Positions 35,589-45,187 of a DNA stretch of 64,000 nucleotides are shown in pieces. The notes below the pieces were generated by a model. The model saw only the letters and a list, made by a program, of their open reading frames with translations. It did no database searches and was not told the origin of the DNA. Made by a program: the position numbers and the translations under genes. Source of the stretch: Amycolatopsis balhimycina FH 1894 (GTDB lineage: Bacteria; Actinomycetota; Actinomycetes; Mycobacteriales; Pseudonocardiaceae). The stretch lies in NCBI RefSeq assembly GCF_000384295.1, contig NZ_KB913037.1, positions 3,272,649-3,336,648 of the forward strand, read 5' to 3'. Within the stretch, counting starts at the first letter, position 1; each line of letters starts with the position of its first letter.

Positions 35589-36581
35589 GTGTCGCGATCA
35601 CTGCGGAAGCTCGGCTTCCTGACCATCGGCCTGTTCGACGCGGACGACCCACGCCGGGGCCACGAGTCGACGCTGGAGATCATCGAGCTGGGCGAACGGC
35701 TCGGGTTCGACAGCGCCTGGGTGCGGCACCGGCACCTCCAGTACGGCATCTCGTCGCCGGTCGCCGTGCTGGCCGCCGCGTCGCAACGGACCAGCCGGAT
35801 CGAACTCGGCACCGCCGTGATCCCACTCGGCTGGGAGAACCCGCTGCGACTGGCCGAGGACCTCGCCACCGTCGACCTGCTCTCCGGCGGACGGCTCAAC
35901 CCGGGCCTCAGCGTCGGCCCGCCGATGCGCTGGGACGAGGTCAAGCACGCCCTCTACCCGGACACCGCGGACGTCGAGGACTTTTCCTACGACCGCGTGC
36001 AGCGGCTGCTGGACTTCGTACGCGGCGAGCCGGCGACGGGGTTCAGCGGCACCGCGGGGTTCGAGGTGTTCTCCGACCGGGTCCAGCCGCAGGCACCGGG
36101 ACTCGGCGACCGCCTCTGGTACGGCGGCGCGAGCCTGCGCTCGGCCGAGTGGGCCGGCAAGCACGCGATGAACTTCCTGACCAGCAGCGTGGTCAAGGCC
36201 GAAGGCGAGAGCACGGACTTCGCCGAGATCCAGCTCTCGCACATCCGGACGTTCCGCGAGCACCACCCCGCCGGGCGGATCTCGCAGGGCCTCGTCGTCG
36301 TCCCGACCGACAGCGCGACGCCGGAACAGCGGGCGAAATACGAGGCCTACGCCGAAAAACGGCTGCCACGCACCGCGGAACCACAGGGCCCGGCGCGCAT
36401 GCTGTTCTCCCCCGACTTCGTCGGCACGTCCGCGGAGATCGCCGGGCGGCTGCACGAGCACGCCGCGTTCCGCGAGGTCGACGAGGTGGCTTTCGCCCTG
36501 CCGTTCAGCTTCGAACACGAAGACTACGTGCAGATCCTCACCGACATCGCGGAACGGCTCGGCCCGTTGCTGGGACGCTGA
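35589..36581 (+). CDS. LLM-class flavin-dependent oxidoreductase
   Basis: A 330-residue luciferase-like TIM-barrel enzyme. Family segments are LGFLTIGLFDADDP, ERLGFDSAWVRHRHLQYGI, RIELGTAVIPLGWENPLRLA and EDLATVDLLSGGRLNPGLSVG. The cofactor is FMNH2 or F420; both occur in this organism group. GTG 35589 follows the TetR gene by 45 nt and may be read with it. The substrate is unknown. The gene converges on the fasciclin gene with one base between stops. Confidence 0.85.
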   Translation: MSRSLRKLGFLTIGLFDADDPRRGHESTLEIIELGERLGFDSAWVRHRHLQYGISSPVAVLAAASQRTSRIELGTAVIPLGWENPLRLAEDLATVDLLSGGRLNPGLSVGPPMRWDEVKHALYPDTADVEDFSYDRVQRLLDFVRGEPATGFSGTAGFEVFSDRVQPQAPGLGDRLWYGGASLRSAEWAGKHAMNFLTSSVVKAEGESTDFAEIQLSHIRTFREHHPAGRISQGLVVVPTDSATPEQRAKYEAYAEKRLPRTAEPQGPARMLFSPDFVGTSAEIAGRLHEHAAFREVDEVAFALPFSFEHEDYVQILTDIAERLGPLLGR

Positions 36582-36582
36582 A

Positions 36583-37251
36583 TTACTTGTTGGTGCCCGG
36601 CGTCAGCACCTTGTCGATCACGAAGACCGTGGCGTTCTTGGTGGGGATGTTGCCGCACAGGATCTTCGCGCCGTTGACCGTCATGTTCTCGCCGGAGCCC
36701 TCGATCTTCACCGGGCCGCCGGCGGTGTTCAGGGTGTCGACCGAACCCGCGGCCGCGAGCCCCTTGGCGTCGTAGCGCTTGCCGACGACGTGGTACTGCA
36801 GGATCGGCGCCAGCTCGGCGGGCTTGCCGGCCAGTTCGGCGAACTTGGCGTCGCCGAGCGCGGCGAACGCGGGGTCGGCGGGCGCGAACACCGTGATGGC
36901 TTCCTGGCTGTTCAGCGTGTCGACCAGGTTGGTGGCCTTGACCGCCGCCACCAGCTTGGTCAGCAGCGGGTTCGTCGACGCGGCCGAGGCGACCGGCTGC
37001 GGGCCCATCGAGTCCAGCGAACCGGGCGCGGCCCCCTGCGGCAACTGGGAACAGGCCGGGCCGAAGACGTCGGCGTTGGTGGTCACGCCGTTGCCGGCAC
37101 CGGAAGCCATACTGGACGACGGCGCGGGCACCGACGACGGCATCGAGCTGCTGGAACTGCCCGACGAAGCGGTGTCGCTGCCGCTGCACGCGGTCAGCGA
37201 AAGCGCGGCGACAGCGGCGACGCCGATTCCGGCGACACGAAGCTTGGTCAC
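36583..37251 (-). CDS. Fasciclin-domain lipoprotein (MPT83-like)
   Basis: A 222-residue surface lipoprotein. The lipobox is LSLTAC (Cys22), a Ser-rich linker follows, and a single FAS1 domain (about 85-222) shows ITVFAPADPAFAAL (H1) and LQYHVVGKRY. It resembles the mycobacterial SigK-regulated antigens MPT70/MPT83. It starts at GTG 37251 with GGAG upstream, and a CCGAAT hexamer like the SigK -10 lies at 37296-37301, 45 nt upstream. It is in one cluster with the molybdoenzyme, RskA and SigK. Confidence 0.88.
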   Translation of the reverse strand: MTKLRVAGIGVAAVAALSLTACSGSDTASSGSSSSSMPSSVPAPSSSMASGAGNGVTTNADVFGPACSQLPQGAAPGSLDSMGPQPVASAASTNPLLTKLVAAVKATNLVDTLNSQEAITVFAPADPAFAALGDAKFAELAGKPAELAPILQYHVVGKRYDAKGLAAAGSVDTLNTAGGPVKIEGSGENMTVNGAKILCGNIPTKNATVFVIDKVLTPGTNK

Positions 37252-37343
37252 GAAAATCACTCCAATTAGCGGCTGATAACTGCTTCTTACCCTTGATTCG
37301 GAACTGCGGTCAAAACAGATTGCCCCCATTCGGGTGATCCGGG

Positions 37344-38894
37344 TCATCGCGCCGTGAAGGCGATGCTGTGCCACCCCGTCGCGCCGTCGGGTACGGTTCC
37401 GGCGCGCATTTCGGTCTGCGTGTACCCGCTTTTGTCGGTCGCCCGGCAGACGACCTGGTGACCGCCGGGTGCGACGTCGAACTCGAGCCACCACATCCGC
37501 CAGGTGTTCAGGTTCACCTCGTGCGACAGCGTGGCTTCCCGCCACGGGCCGTCGTCCATGCGCAGTTCGACCTTCTCGATGCCGGTGTGCTGCGCCCAGG
37601 CGACCCCGGCGACGCGGATCTTCCCCGAGGGGACGGTTTCGAACCCTTTCGGCGTGTCGATCCGCGATTCCGTCTTGATCGGCGCCTCGCGACCCCAGCC
37701 GCGTTTCAGCCAATACGCCTGCCGCGCTCGCCAGGTCGTGACTTCGAGGTCGGTCACCCATTTCGTGGCCGATACATAGCCGTACAACCCGGGAATGACG
37801 AGCCGGGCCGGGAAACCGTGCTCGATCGGCAGCGGCTCGCCGTTCATGCCGATGGCGAGCATGGCCCCGCACGCCCGGTCCAGGGCCGCGGCGACCGGGC
37901 TGCCCGACGTCCAGCCGTCCACACTGGACGAATAGAGCTGCTCGGCGCCGGGGCGCACCCCGGCCTCTTCGAGCAGGTCGGCCAGGTCGACGCCGACGAA
38001 GTTCGCGGTGGACACGTAGGTGCCGCCGACCTCGTTGGAGACGCAAGTCATCGTGATGGTGCGTTCCACGAGCGGCCGGTCGCGGATGTCGCCGTAGCCG
38101 TAGCGCAGCTCGCGGTCGACCATGCCGTGCAGCCGCAGGCTCCAGTCCTCCGTCCGCACCTGCGGCACGGTCAACGCGGTGTCCACGCGGTAGAAGTTCG
38201 CGTTGCGGGTCAGGAACTCCGGCGTGCCCAGCTTGGCGAAGCCGGCATCGGCCGGGATCATCGGCGCGGTCCGGGCCGGAACCAGCCGACCCACCGCTTC
38301 CCGCGACGACGCCGCGTCCCGGGTCCCGGCGAGCAACTGGCCGCCGAGGCCCGCGACCCCGGCGCCCGCGACGACTCCGGCGCCCGCCAGCAGCACCGTC
38401 CGGCGGGAGGAACCGGCGGCCGCGTCCGGGGCGGCATCACGCCGGGCCAGGCGGTGCAGGAAGGCGAACGTCCCGACCCCGGCGACCAGGCTCGCCAGCG
38501 GGGCGAGCAACGCCACGACGCCGAGGTCGGGCCGCGCGTACACCGCCACGAGACCGACCAGGCCGAACCCGGCGATCGCCACCAGCCCCGGCACCGGCGT
38601 GCGGCGGGACAGGAGACCCGCCACCGCCGCGACGAGGACCATCACGACGGCCATCCCCGAGAGCAGGACGAGCTTGTCGTAGGTACCGAAGGTGCGGACC
38701 GCGAAGTCCTTGAGCTCCACCGGGGTCAGGTCGATGGCGCCGTTGCCGACCGCCAGGTACGGCGAGGCGTTGACGCCGACGAACCCGGCGACGAGGTGGC
38801 CCGCCGCCAGCGCCGCCGCCAGCGCCAGGACGCCGAGCAGAGCGGCCACCCAGTGACGCAGGCGGGGTCCGGCCGCCACCGTTGAGGTGCTCAT
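37344..38894 (-). CDS. Membrane-bound molybdopterin oxidoreductase (sulfite oxidase family)
   Basis: A 516-residue protein. The N-terminal half (to about 160) has four or five membrane segments (WVAALLGVLALAAALAAGHL, LVLLSGMAVVMVLVAAVAGL), followed by a twin-Arg-like SSRRTVLLAGAGVV stretch and an Oxidored_molyb domain (about 245-400) with the Mo-ligand Cys in ITMTCVSNEVGG, then a Mo-co dimerisation domain ending WHSIAFTAR. It would act outside the membrane as a reductase or oxidase. It lies between the fasciclin and rskA genes, a grouping known from SigK regulons. Confidence 0.88.
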   Translation of the reverse strand: MSTSTVAAGPRLRHWVAALLGVLALAAALAAGHLVAGFVGVNASPYLAVGNGAIDLTPVELKDFAVRTFGTYDKLVLLSGMAVVMVLVAAVAGLLSRRTPVPGLVAIAGFGLVGLVAVYARPDLGVVALLAPLASLVAGVGTFAFLHRLARRDAAPDAAAGSSRRTVLLAGAGVVAGAGVAGLGGQLLAGTRDAASSREAVGRLVPARTAPMIPADAGFAKLGTPEFLTRNANFYRVDTALTVPQVRTEDWSLRLHGMVDRELRYGYGDIRDRPLVERTITMTCVSNEVGGTYVSTANFVGVDLADLLEEAGVRPGAEQLYSSSVDGWTSGSPVAAALDRACGAMLAIGMNGEPLPIEHGFPARLVIPGLYGYVSATKWVTDLEVTTWRARQAYWLKRGWGREAPIKTESRIDTPKGFETVPSGKIRVAGVAWAQHTGIEKVELRMDDGPWREATLSHEVNLNTWRMWWLEFDVAPGGHQVVCRATDKSGYTQTEMRAGTVPDGATGWHSIAFTAR

Positions 38895-38919
38895 CGCACT
38901 CCTGTCAGGGGTCGAGGGG

Positions 38920-39618
38920 TCAGGCGAGATCGATCCGGGCGACCGCCGGCGTCGTCGGGCCGGGCGAGCCACCGGCGGGCTCCACGGTGATCCCGATCCG
39001 GTCCGCTCCCGGGGGCAGGTCGGCGAGCATGGGGCGCATCCGGTCCGGCGATTCCGGCTGCATCAGCCCGGCTGACCGCGCGCCACCGCTGCCGATGAAC
39101 CAGACCTGGTAGACGTGCGCCGCGTCGAGGGCGGGCAAGCCGGATGCCAGCAGGACCGCCTGGTTGCGGCTGCGGGAAACCACCAGCGTCGCGCGGCCCT
39201 GCCCGGTGCCCTGGATCGCCGAAGCGTCCGGGGCGGACAGCACCGGGTCGACGGGCGCCGGCGGACCGGACGCCGTGCCGAGGCCCAGAACCACCGCCAC
39301 GACGGCCGCGGCGGCGGCGCCGAAGAGCGAAACCCGCAGCTGCCACGTCCTGGCCCGGGCCGGGTCGTCGAGCACCACGGGCACCCTCGGCGGCAGCTGG
39401 CGGGTGCGGACCACGGCGGCGAGCACCGCGGGCTTCAGCCGCGGCGGCGGGTCCACCGCCGCGGCCAGGGCGAGCCGCGCCCCGGTGGCGCGCAGCTCCG
39501 CGACCTCCTGGCGGCAGGCGGCGCACTCCACCAGGTGGCGTTCGAACTCCGCGCGGTCCGCATCGGACACCGCGTCCAGCGCGTATGCCCCGGTCAGCGT
39601 GTGCAGTTCGGCGGTCAT
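38920..39618 (-). CDS. rskA: Anti-sigma-K factor (RskA-like)
   Basis: A 232-residue protein. The N-terminal ZAS-type domain reads ALDAVSDADRAEFERHLVEC with AACRQE after it (HxxxCxxC zinc motif). One membrane segment, [19 protein letters not shown], follows near residues 98-117, and the external RskA domain shows VYQVWFIGSGGARSAGL. It would hold SigK at the membrane until proteolysis releases it. ATG 39618 overlaps the sigK stop by 4 nt (ATGA). Confidence 0.9.
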   Translation of the reverse strand: MTAELHTLTGAYALDAVSDADRAEFERHLVECAACRQEVAELRATGARLALAAAVDPPPRLKPAVLAAVVRTRQLPPRVPVVLDDPARARTWQLRVSLFGAAAAAVVAVVLGLGTASGPPAPVDPVLSAPDASAIQGTGQGRATLVVSRSRNQAVLLASGLPALDAAHVYQVWFIGSGGARSAGLMQPESPDRMRPMLADLPPGADRIGITVEPAGGSPGPTTPAVARIDLA

Positions 39619-40211
39619 CGGTCCACCCCCAGGCAGTCGCGCAGGCGGATCAGGCCGTCGCGGATGCGGGTCTTCACGGTGCCCGGCGCGACCTTCAGCA
39701 CCTCGGCAACCTCGGGGTAGGTGTAGCCGTTGTAGTAGGCCAGCACGATCGACTCGCGCTGCAGCTCGGTCAGCGCGGACAGGCACTGCCGCACCCGCTG
39801 CTGCTCCAGACCGGCCAAGGTGGACTCGGTGACCTCGTCGAACGGCCGCCGCACGTCCATCAGGCCGGCCCGCTGCTCCCGGTCGACGCCGGCCTGGTGC
39901 GAACGCACGCGGTCCACGGCCCGGCGGTGGGCGATGGTCAGCACCCACGACAGCGCGCTGCCGCGCTCCGGCTCGTACCTGGTGGCCTTGCGCCACACCT
40001 CCACCAGCACCTCCTGCGCCACCTCCTCGGCCTGGGCGTGGCTGCGCAGGACGCGCGTCGCCAGCCCGAGCACCGGACCGGCGACGAGGTCGTACAGCGA
40101 CGCGAACGCCGTCTCGTCGCCCGCCGCCACCTGCCGAAGCAGTTCTTCGGCGTCCGGCACGGGCGCCGGCGCCTCGTCCGGTTGCAGCCGCAACCGCCCA
40201 CGCTCACCCAT
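39615..40211 (-). CDS. sigK: ECF sigma factor SigK
   Basis: A 198-residue ECF sigma factor. Region 2 contains AEEVAQEVLVEVWRKATRY and SWVLTIAHRRAVDRVRSH; region 4 contains LTELQRESIVLAYYNGYTYP and VAPGTVKTRIRDGLIRLRD. The rskA gene follows and overlaps it, and downstream are a fasciclin lipoprotein and a redox enzyme, as in the mycobacterial SigK system. ATG 40211 is followed by MGERGRLRL; the ribosome site (CGGAGG, 16 nt upstream) is weakly placed. Confidence 0.9.
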   Translation of the reverse strand: MGERGRLRLQPDEAPAPVPDAEELLRQVAAGDETAFASLYDLVAGPVLGLATRVLRSHAQAEEVAQEVLVEVWRKATRYEPERGSALSWVLTIAHRRAVDRVRSHQAGVDREQRAGLMDVRRPFDEVTESTLAGLEQQRVRQCLSALTELQRESIVLAYYNGYTYPEVAEVLKVAPGTVKTRIRDGLIRLRDCLGVDR

Positions 40212-40532
40212 GCCCGCACCCTCCGTGTCCTCCGCTTCCCGAGCAGGGTTCGCGGCCGGACGCCGGACCGGACTGGTGCGGAGTGGCCCTTCCCACCCGG
40301 AAGGCGCAACTCCGGGGCGCGGACCCATCCGGCGGCGGCGCGGCTCCGAACGCCCGTCACCACCGCTCACCCTGGGTGAGGGAGTTGCCCTTTTGGCCAC
40401 GCCGACGGTGACCTCGGACACTTCTTGATCACCCCAGAGTGTGAATGTTTTTCGGATCGCTGGGCGTTGAACTCACCATGGGTTATCTCTGGAACGAGCA
40501 GGACCCGACCGACGAGTAGCAAAGGGGCCACC
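40212..40532. promoter_or_regulatory. Divergent region between sigK and the SsgA-like gene (321 nt)
   Basis: No gene is seen here. It holds a perfect inverted repeat CTCACCC-T-GGGTGAG at 40366-40380 and a related, weaker CTCACC-ATG-GGTTAT at 40472-40486, near a -35-like TTGAAC (40467-40472). The two sites are about 106 bp apart. They may bind a regulator of the SsgA-like gene, but no protein can be named. Confidence 0.4.
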
Positions 40533-40946
40533 ATGGCCGACCCGCACACCGTGACCAGCGCCAGCCTCGACTTCGCCCTGCGCACCTTCGGCGCCGGGCC
40601 GCGACCGGTGCCGGCCGAGCTGGAGCACGACACCCGCGACCCGTACGCGGTCGCCGTGGTGCTGCACGCCGGCCCGAGCGCGGTCCGGTGGCTCTTCGGC
40701 CGTGACCTGCTCGCCGACGGCCTGCTCACCCGCTGCGGCGACGGCGACGTGCGGATCGGGCCCGCCGCCGACCCCGCGCTGGTCGTCGTGGAGCTGAGCT
40801 CGCCCGAGGGGGCCGCCGTGCTCGAAGCGCCCGCGAAGGAGATCGCCGCCTTCCTCGACCGCACCTACGACGTCGTCCCGGCCGGCAGCGAGACCGACTG
40901 GTTCGACTTCGACGAGGAACTCGAGAAGCTTTCCTACCAGGACTGA
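40533..40946 (+). CDS. SsgA-like protein (sporulation/cell division regulator)
   Basis: A 137-residue member of the SsgA/SsgB family, which occurs only in morphologically complex actinomycetes and guides septation and cell wall placement. Typical segments are PVPAELEHDTRDPYAVAVVL, AVRWLFGRDLLADGLL, GDVRIGP and TDWFDFDEELEKLS. AAAGGGG precedes ATG 40533. The AMP ligase gene starts 13 nt after its stop, so they may be co-transcribed. Upstream are two related inverted repeats. Confidence 0.9.
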   Translation: MADPHTVTSASLDFALRTFGAGPRPVPAELEHDTRDPYAVAVVLHAGPSAVRWLFGRDLLADGLLTRCGDGDVRIGPAADPALVVVELSSPEGAAVLEAPAKEIAAFLDRTYDVVPAGSETDWFDFDEELEKLSYQD

Positions 40947-40959
40947 GTACCGTCCACGG

Positions 40960-42327
40960 GTGAGCTTCTTCCTGACGAAGGTCCTCGCCGCGCTCGACGA
41001 CGGCGGCGACCGCGTCCTGTTCCACGCCGACGGCGGCATCACCACCTACCACCAGGCCCGCGACCGCCTGAGGCGGTTGCACGGCGGCCCGGGCGAGGCC
41101 GAGACCGTCGCCATCGACCTGCGCAACCGGCCCGAGACGGTCCTCGTCCAGCTGGCGGCCCTCCTGCGCGGCGCGACCGTGCTCATGGTCCCCGCCTCGG
41201 CGCCGCACCGGGACCGGCTGGCTGCGGCGAGCGGCGCCACCGTCGTCACCGACCGGCCGGACGACTGGCCCGCGGGCGACGTCCGGACCCTCGACGACCT
41301 CGACGGCGAACCGCGGCCGCTGAACCCGCCGGAAACGGTCCGCCTGCTCTTCCCCACCGGCGGCACCACCGGCATCCCGAAGCTCATCCGGCACAGCGGC
41401 ATCTACGACGGCATGGCGTACCTCTTCACGCCGTCGCCGGACGGCCCCGGGCGCACGCTGCTCGTCGCGCCGATGACGCACATGACCGGCAACGCCACTG
41501 TGCTCGGCGCGCTGCTGCGGCACGACACCGTGGTGGTCCACGACGGCTTCGACGCGGGAGCGGTCCTGAAAGCGATCCAGGAGCACCGGATCGACACCCT
41601 CTCGCTGACTCCGCCCCGGCTGGCCGCGGTGCTCGACCACCCGGCACGGAAAACCACCGACCTCGGCAGCGTCCGCTCGCTCTCCCTCGGCGCCGCGCCG
41701 CTGCCGCCGCACCGGCTCGCCCAGGCCCTCGACGTCTTCGGCCCGGTCGTCGGCCAGGGCTACGGCCTCACCGAAGCCCCGATGATCGCGAGCATCTCCG
41801 CCGCCGAGCTCGTCGCACGACCCGAACTGCGAAGCTCGGTCGGCCGGATCGTGCCCGGGATGGAGGCCCGCATCACCGACGGCGAGGTCGAAGTGCGCGG
41901 ACTGTCCATGATGGACGGTTACCTCGGCGGGCCGGAGGTCGGTGCCGGCTGGCTGCGCACCGGCGACCTCGGCCGCTTCGACGACGAGGGCTACCTCTAC
42001 CTGCTCGACCGCGCGGACGACGTCGTCGTGGTCGGCGAACACGGCACGAAGGTCCCCACCACCGTTGTCGAACACGCCCTCGCGACGCACCCGGCCGTGC
42101 GGAGCGTGGCCGTCTTCGGGCGGGAAACCGAAGACGGCCGGCTGCTGCACGCCGTGGTCGTCGCGTCCGGCGAAGTGACCGAAGACGACCTCAAAGCCCA
42201 CGCGCGGGATGTCTTCGGCCAGGAGCACTACGTCCCGGCGGGCGTGGACTTCGTCGACGCGCTGCCGATCACCGCGGTCGGGAAGGTCGACAAACGCGCT
42301 CTCGCTCAGCTCGTGACGGCACCGTAG
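40960..42327 (+). CDS. AMP-dependent acyl-CoA synthetase/ligase
   Basis: A 455-residue ANL-superfamily adenylating enzyme, shorter than a full acyl-CoA synthetase. Motifs: [19 protein letters not shown] (P-loop), [28 protein letters not shown], and the catalytic Lys in [13 protein letters not shown]. The acid substrate is unknown; no carrier protein is nearby. GTG 40960. The 3' end overlaps the convergent ilvD gene by 22 nt. Confidence 0.85.
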   Translation: MSFFLTKVLAALDDGGDRVLFHADGGITTYHQARDRLRRLHGGPGEAETVAIDLRNRPETVLVQLAALLRGATVLMVPASAPHRDRLAAASGATVVTDRPDDWPAGDVRTLDDLDGEPRPLNPPETVRLLFPTGGTTGIPKLIRHSGIYDGMAYLFTPSPDGPGRTLLVAPMTHMTGNATVLGALLRHDTVVVHDGFDAGAVLKAIQEHRIDTLSLTPPRLAAVLDHPARKTTDLGSVRSLSLGAAPLPPHRLAQALDVFGPVVGQGYGLTEAPMIASISAAELVARPELRSSVGRIVPGMEARITDGEVEVRGLSMMDGYLGGPEVGAGWLRTGDLGRFDDEGYLYLLDRADDVVVVGEHGTKVPTTVVEHALATHPAVRSVAVFGRETEDGRLLHAVVVASGEVTEDDLKAHARDVFGQEHYVPAGVDFVDALPITAVGKVDKRALAQLVTAP

Positions 42328-43997
42328 GACGACGACCGGACGAGCTTGACGTACTTGCCGAGCACGCCCTCGGGGAACTTGGTCGGCAGCGGCTCCCAGC
42401 CTTCGCGGCGCCGGGCCAGCTCGGCCGCGTCGACCAGCAGGTCGATGCTGCGGGCCTTGATGTCGACGGCAATCCGGTCGCCGGTGCGGACGAACGCGAT
42501 CGGCCCGCCGTCCACCGCCTCCGGCGCGACGTGGCCGATGCACAGGCCGGTGGTGCCGCCGGAGAACCGGCCGTCGGTCAGCAGCAGGACGTCCCGGCCC
42601 AGCCCGGCGCCCTTGATCGCCGCGGTGATCGCGAGCATCTCCCGCATGCCCGGCCCGCCCTTGGGGCCTTCGTAGCGGATGACCACGACGTCGCCGGCCT
42701 GGATCCGGCCCTCGGTCAGCGCCGCCATCGCCTCCTGCTCGCGTTCGAACACGCGGGCCGGGCCCTCGAAGTTGGCCGTGTCGAAGCCCGCGGACTTCAC
42801 GACCGCGCCCTCGGGCGCGAGCGAGCCGCGCAGGATCGTGATGCCGCCGGTCGGGTGCAGCGGGTTGTTCAGCGGGCGCAGCACTTCGCCGTCGATCGGC
42901 TCGGGGTCCAGCTCGGCGAGGTTCTCCGCCACCGTGCGCCCGGTGACCGTCAACGCGTCGCCGTGGATGAGCCCCTCGTCCAGCAGCGCCTTCATCAGCA
43001 CGGGAATGCCGCCGTGGCGGTCGATGTCGTTCATGACGTACTTGCCGAACGGCTTGAGGTCGCCCAGGTGCGGGACGCGGTCGCCGACGCGGTTGAAGTC
43101 GTCGAGGGTCAGCTCGACCTTCGCCTCGTGCGCGATGGCCAGCAGGTGCAGCACGGCATTGGTCGAACCACCGAGGGCCATGACGACGGTGATGGCGTTC
43201 TCGAACGCCTCCCTGGTGAGGATGTCCCGCGCGGTGATGCCGCGTTCGAGCAGCCCGACGACGGCTTCACCCGAAAGGTGCGCGTAGTGGTCGCGACGGC
43301 GGTCCGCGGACGGCGGCGCCGCCGACCCGGGCATGCTCATCCCCATGGCTTCCGCGGCCGACGCCATCGTGTTCGCGGTGTACATCCCGCCGCAGGCGCC
43401 TTCGCCCGGGCAGATGGCGCGTTCGATGCGGTCGAGGTCGTCGGTCTTGAGCCGCCCGGCCCGGCACGCGCCGACGGCCTCGAAGGCGTCGATAAGCGTG
43501 ACGTCCTTCTCGGTGCCGTCGGTGAGCTTCACCCAGCCGGGGGCGATCGTGCCCGCGTAGAGGAACACCGACGCCAGGTCGAGGCGTGCGGCCGCCATCA
43601 GCATGCCCGGCAGCGACTTGTCGCAGCCGGCCAGGAGTATCGAGCCGTCGAGCCGCTCGGCCTGCATCACCGTCTCGACCGAGTCGGCGATCACCTCGCG
43701 GGAAACCAGCGAGAAGTGCATGCCGTCGTGCCCCATCGAGATCCCGTCGGACACCGAGATCGTGCCGAACTGCAGCGGGTAGCCGCCGCCTGCGTGCACG
43801 CCCTCCTTGGCCGCCTGGGCCAGCCGGTCCAGCGACAGGTTGCACGGCGTGATCTCGTTCCACGAACTGGCGACGCCGATGATCGGCTTGTGCCAGTCGC
43901 CGTCACCCATCCCGACCGCGCGCAGCATGCCTCTGGCGGGCGCGGCCTCGATCCCGTCGGTCACCGTGCGGCTGCGGGGCTTCGGGTCGATCGTCAT
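42306..43997 (-). CDS. ilvD: Dihydroxy-acid dehydratase
   Basis: A 563-residue IlvD, which makes 2-oxo acids in valine, leucine and isoleucine synthesis. The three cluster-binding cysteines lie in [21 protein letters not shown] and [28 protein letters not shown] is the C-terminal signature. GGAGGTCC before ATG 43997 fixes the start. The gene stands alone; no ilvB, ilvC or leuA is nearby. Confidence 0.96.
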   Translation of the reverse strand: MTIDPKPRSRTVTDGIEAAPARGMLRAVGMGDGDWHKPIIGVASSWNEITPCNLSLDRLAQAAKEGVHAGGGYPLQFGTISVSDGISMGHDGMHFSLVSREVIADSVETVMQAERLDGSILLAGCDKSLPGMLMAAARLDLASVFLYAGTIAPGWVKLTDGTEKDVTLIDAFEAVGACRAGRLKTDDLDRIERAICPGEGACGGMYTANTMASAAEAMGMSMPGSAAPPSADRRRDHYAHLSGEAVVGLLERGITARDILTREAFENAITVVMALGGSTNAVLHLLAIAHEAKVELTLDDFNRVGDRVPHLGDLKPFGKYVMNDIDRHGGIPVLMKALLDEGLIHGDALTVTGRTVAENLAELDPEPIDGEVLRPLNNPLHPTGGITILRGSLAPEGAVVKSAGFDTANFEGPARVFEREQEAMAALTEGRIQAGDVVVIRYEGPKGGPGMREMLAITAAIKGAGLGRDVLLLTDGRFSGGTTGLCIGHVAPEAVDGGPIAFVRTGDRIAVDIKARSIDLLVDAAELARRREGWEPLPTKFPEGVLGKYVKLVRSSSYGAVTS

Positions 43998-44110
43998 GAC
44001 GGACCTCCGGTGCGGCGTTCGGACGCTGAAGCATGCTACCAACGACCACGCGGTCCGCTGGCCGGAACGAATTTCTACCCGCGCCCGCGCGGACGGCGAA
44101 AACTCAGGTC

Positions 44111-45187
44111 ATGATCGCCACAGTGGTGTGGGGCACGGGCAACGTCGGCCGTGCGGCAATCCGGGCCGTCGACGCCCACCCGGGCCTGAAGCTCACCGCG
44201 GTGCTCGTCCACGACCCGGCGAAGGTCGGCAAGGACGCGGGCGAGCTGGCCGGCATCGGCACGCTGGGGGTCGCCGCGACGGACGACATCGACGCCGTTC
44301 TGGCCACGAGCCCGCGCGCGGTCGTGTACGCCGCTTCGGGCGACGTCCGGTTCGACGACGCGCTCGCCGACATCGTGCGCGCGATCCGGGCGGGCGCGGT
44401 CGTCGTGACGCCGGCCCTCTACCCCCTCTACGACCAGCGGAACGCGCCGCCGGAGCTGCGGGATCCCGTGCTGGCGGCGATCAAGGACGGCGGCGGCTCG
44501 CTGTTCGTCTCCGGCGTCGACCCCGGCTGGGGCAACGACGTGCTGCCACTGCTGATCAGCGGGCTCGGCACGGACGTCGACGTCATCCGCTGCCAGGAGA
44601 TCTTCGACTACTCGACCTACGAGCAGCCCGACTCCGTCCGGTACCTCGTCGGGATGGGCCAGCCGATGGACTACGACCCGCCGATGCTGATGACCGGCGT
44701 GCCGTCGATGGTGTGGGGCGGCCAGGTCCGGCTGATCGCGCGCGGCCTCGGCGTCGAGGTCACCGAGCTGCGGGAGACCCTCGATCGGCGGCCCCTGGAC
44801 GAAACCGTCACCACGCGGACCATGGGCGAGTTCGAGAAGGGCACCCAGGGCGCGGTGCGGTTCGAGGTGCAGGGCATCGTCGGCGGCGAGCCGCGGATCG
44901 TCATCGAGCACGTGACGCGCATCCACCCGTCGTGCGCGCCCGACTGGCCGGTGCCGCCCAGCGGCGACGGCGCGCACCGCGTGATCATCGAAGGACGGCC
45001 GCGCATCGAGGTCACCGTCGAGGCGACCGACGAAGGCGAGAACCGGTCGGCGGGCGGCAACGCCACCGCCGTCGGACGGCTCGTCGGCGCCATCGACTGG
45101 CTGGCCGCGGCCGGACCCGGCCTCTACGACGCACTCGACGTCCCGCTGCGCCCGGCAGCGGGCAAGCTCGGAAGGAGCCGTCCGTGA
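44111..45187 (+). CDS. DapB-like NAD(P)-dependent dehydrogenase
   Basis: A 358-residue protein with the Rossmann start VVWGTGNVGRAAIRAV, a conserved GVDPGWGNDVLPLLISG and a C-terminal domain related to 2,4-diaminopentanoate dehydrogenase and other DapB-like oxidoreductases. The true substrate is unknown. ATG 44111 follows CTCAGG. Its stop overlaps the AhpD-like gene (GTGA), so the two are translated together and probably serve one pathway. Confidence 0.75.
   Translation: MIATVVWGTGNVGRAAIRAVDAHPGLKLTAVLVHDPAKVGKDAGELAGIGTLGVAATDDIDAVLATSPRAVVYAASGDVRFDDALADIVRAIRAGAVVVTPALYPLYDQRNAPPELRDPVLAAIKDGGGSLFVSGVDPGWGNDVLPLLISGLGTDVDVIRCQEIFDYSTYEQPDSVRYLVGMGQPMDYDPPMLMTGVPSMVWGGQVRLIARGLGVEVTELRETLDRRPLDETVTTRTMGEFEKGTQGAVRFEVQGIVGGEPRIVIEHVTRIHPSCAPDWPVPPSGDGAHRVIIEGRPRIEVTVEATDEGENRSAGGNATAVGRLVGAIDWLAAAGPGLYDALDVPLRPAAGKLGRSRP

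Noticed and set aside
37296..37330. Full SigK promoter (-35 plus -10) before the fasciclin gene
   Set aside because: Only the -10-like CCGAAT is present; the expected CCATCC was not found at a suitable distance, so a complete promoter is not annotated.
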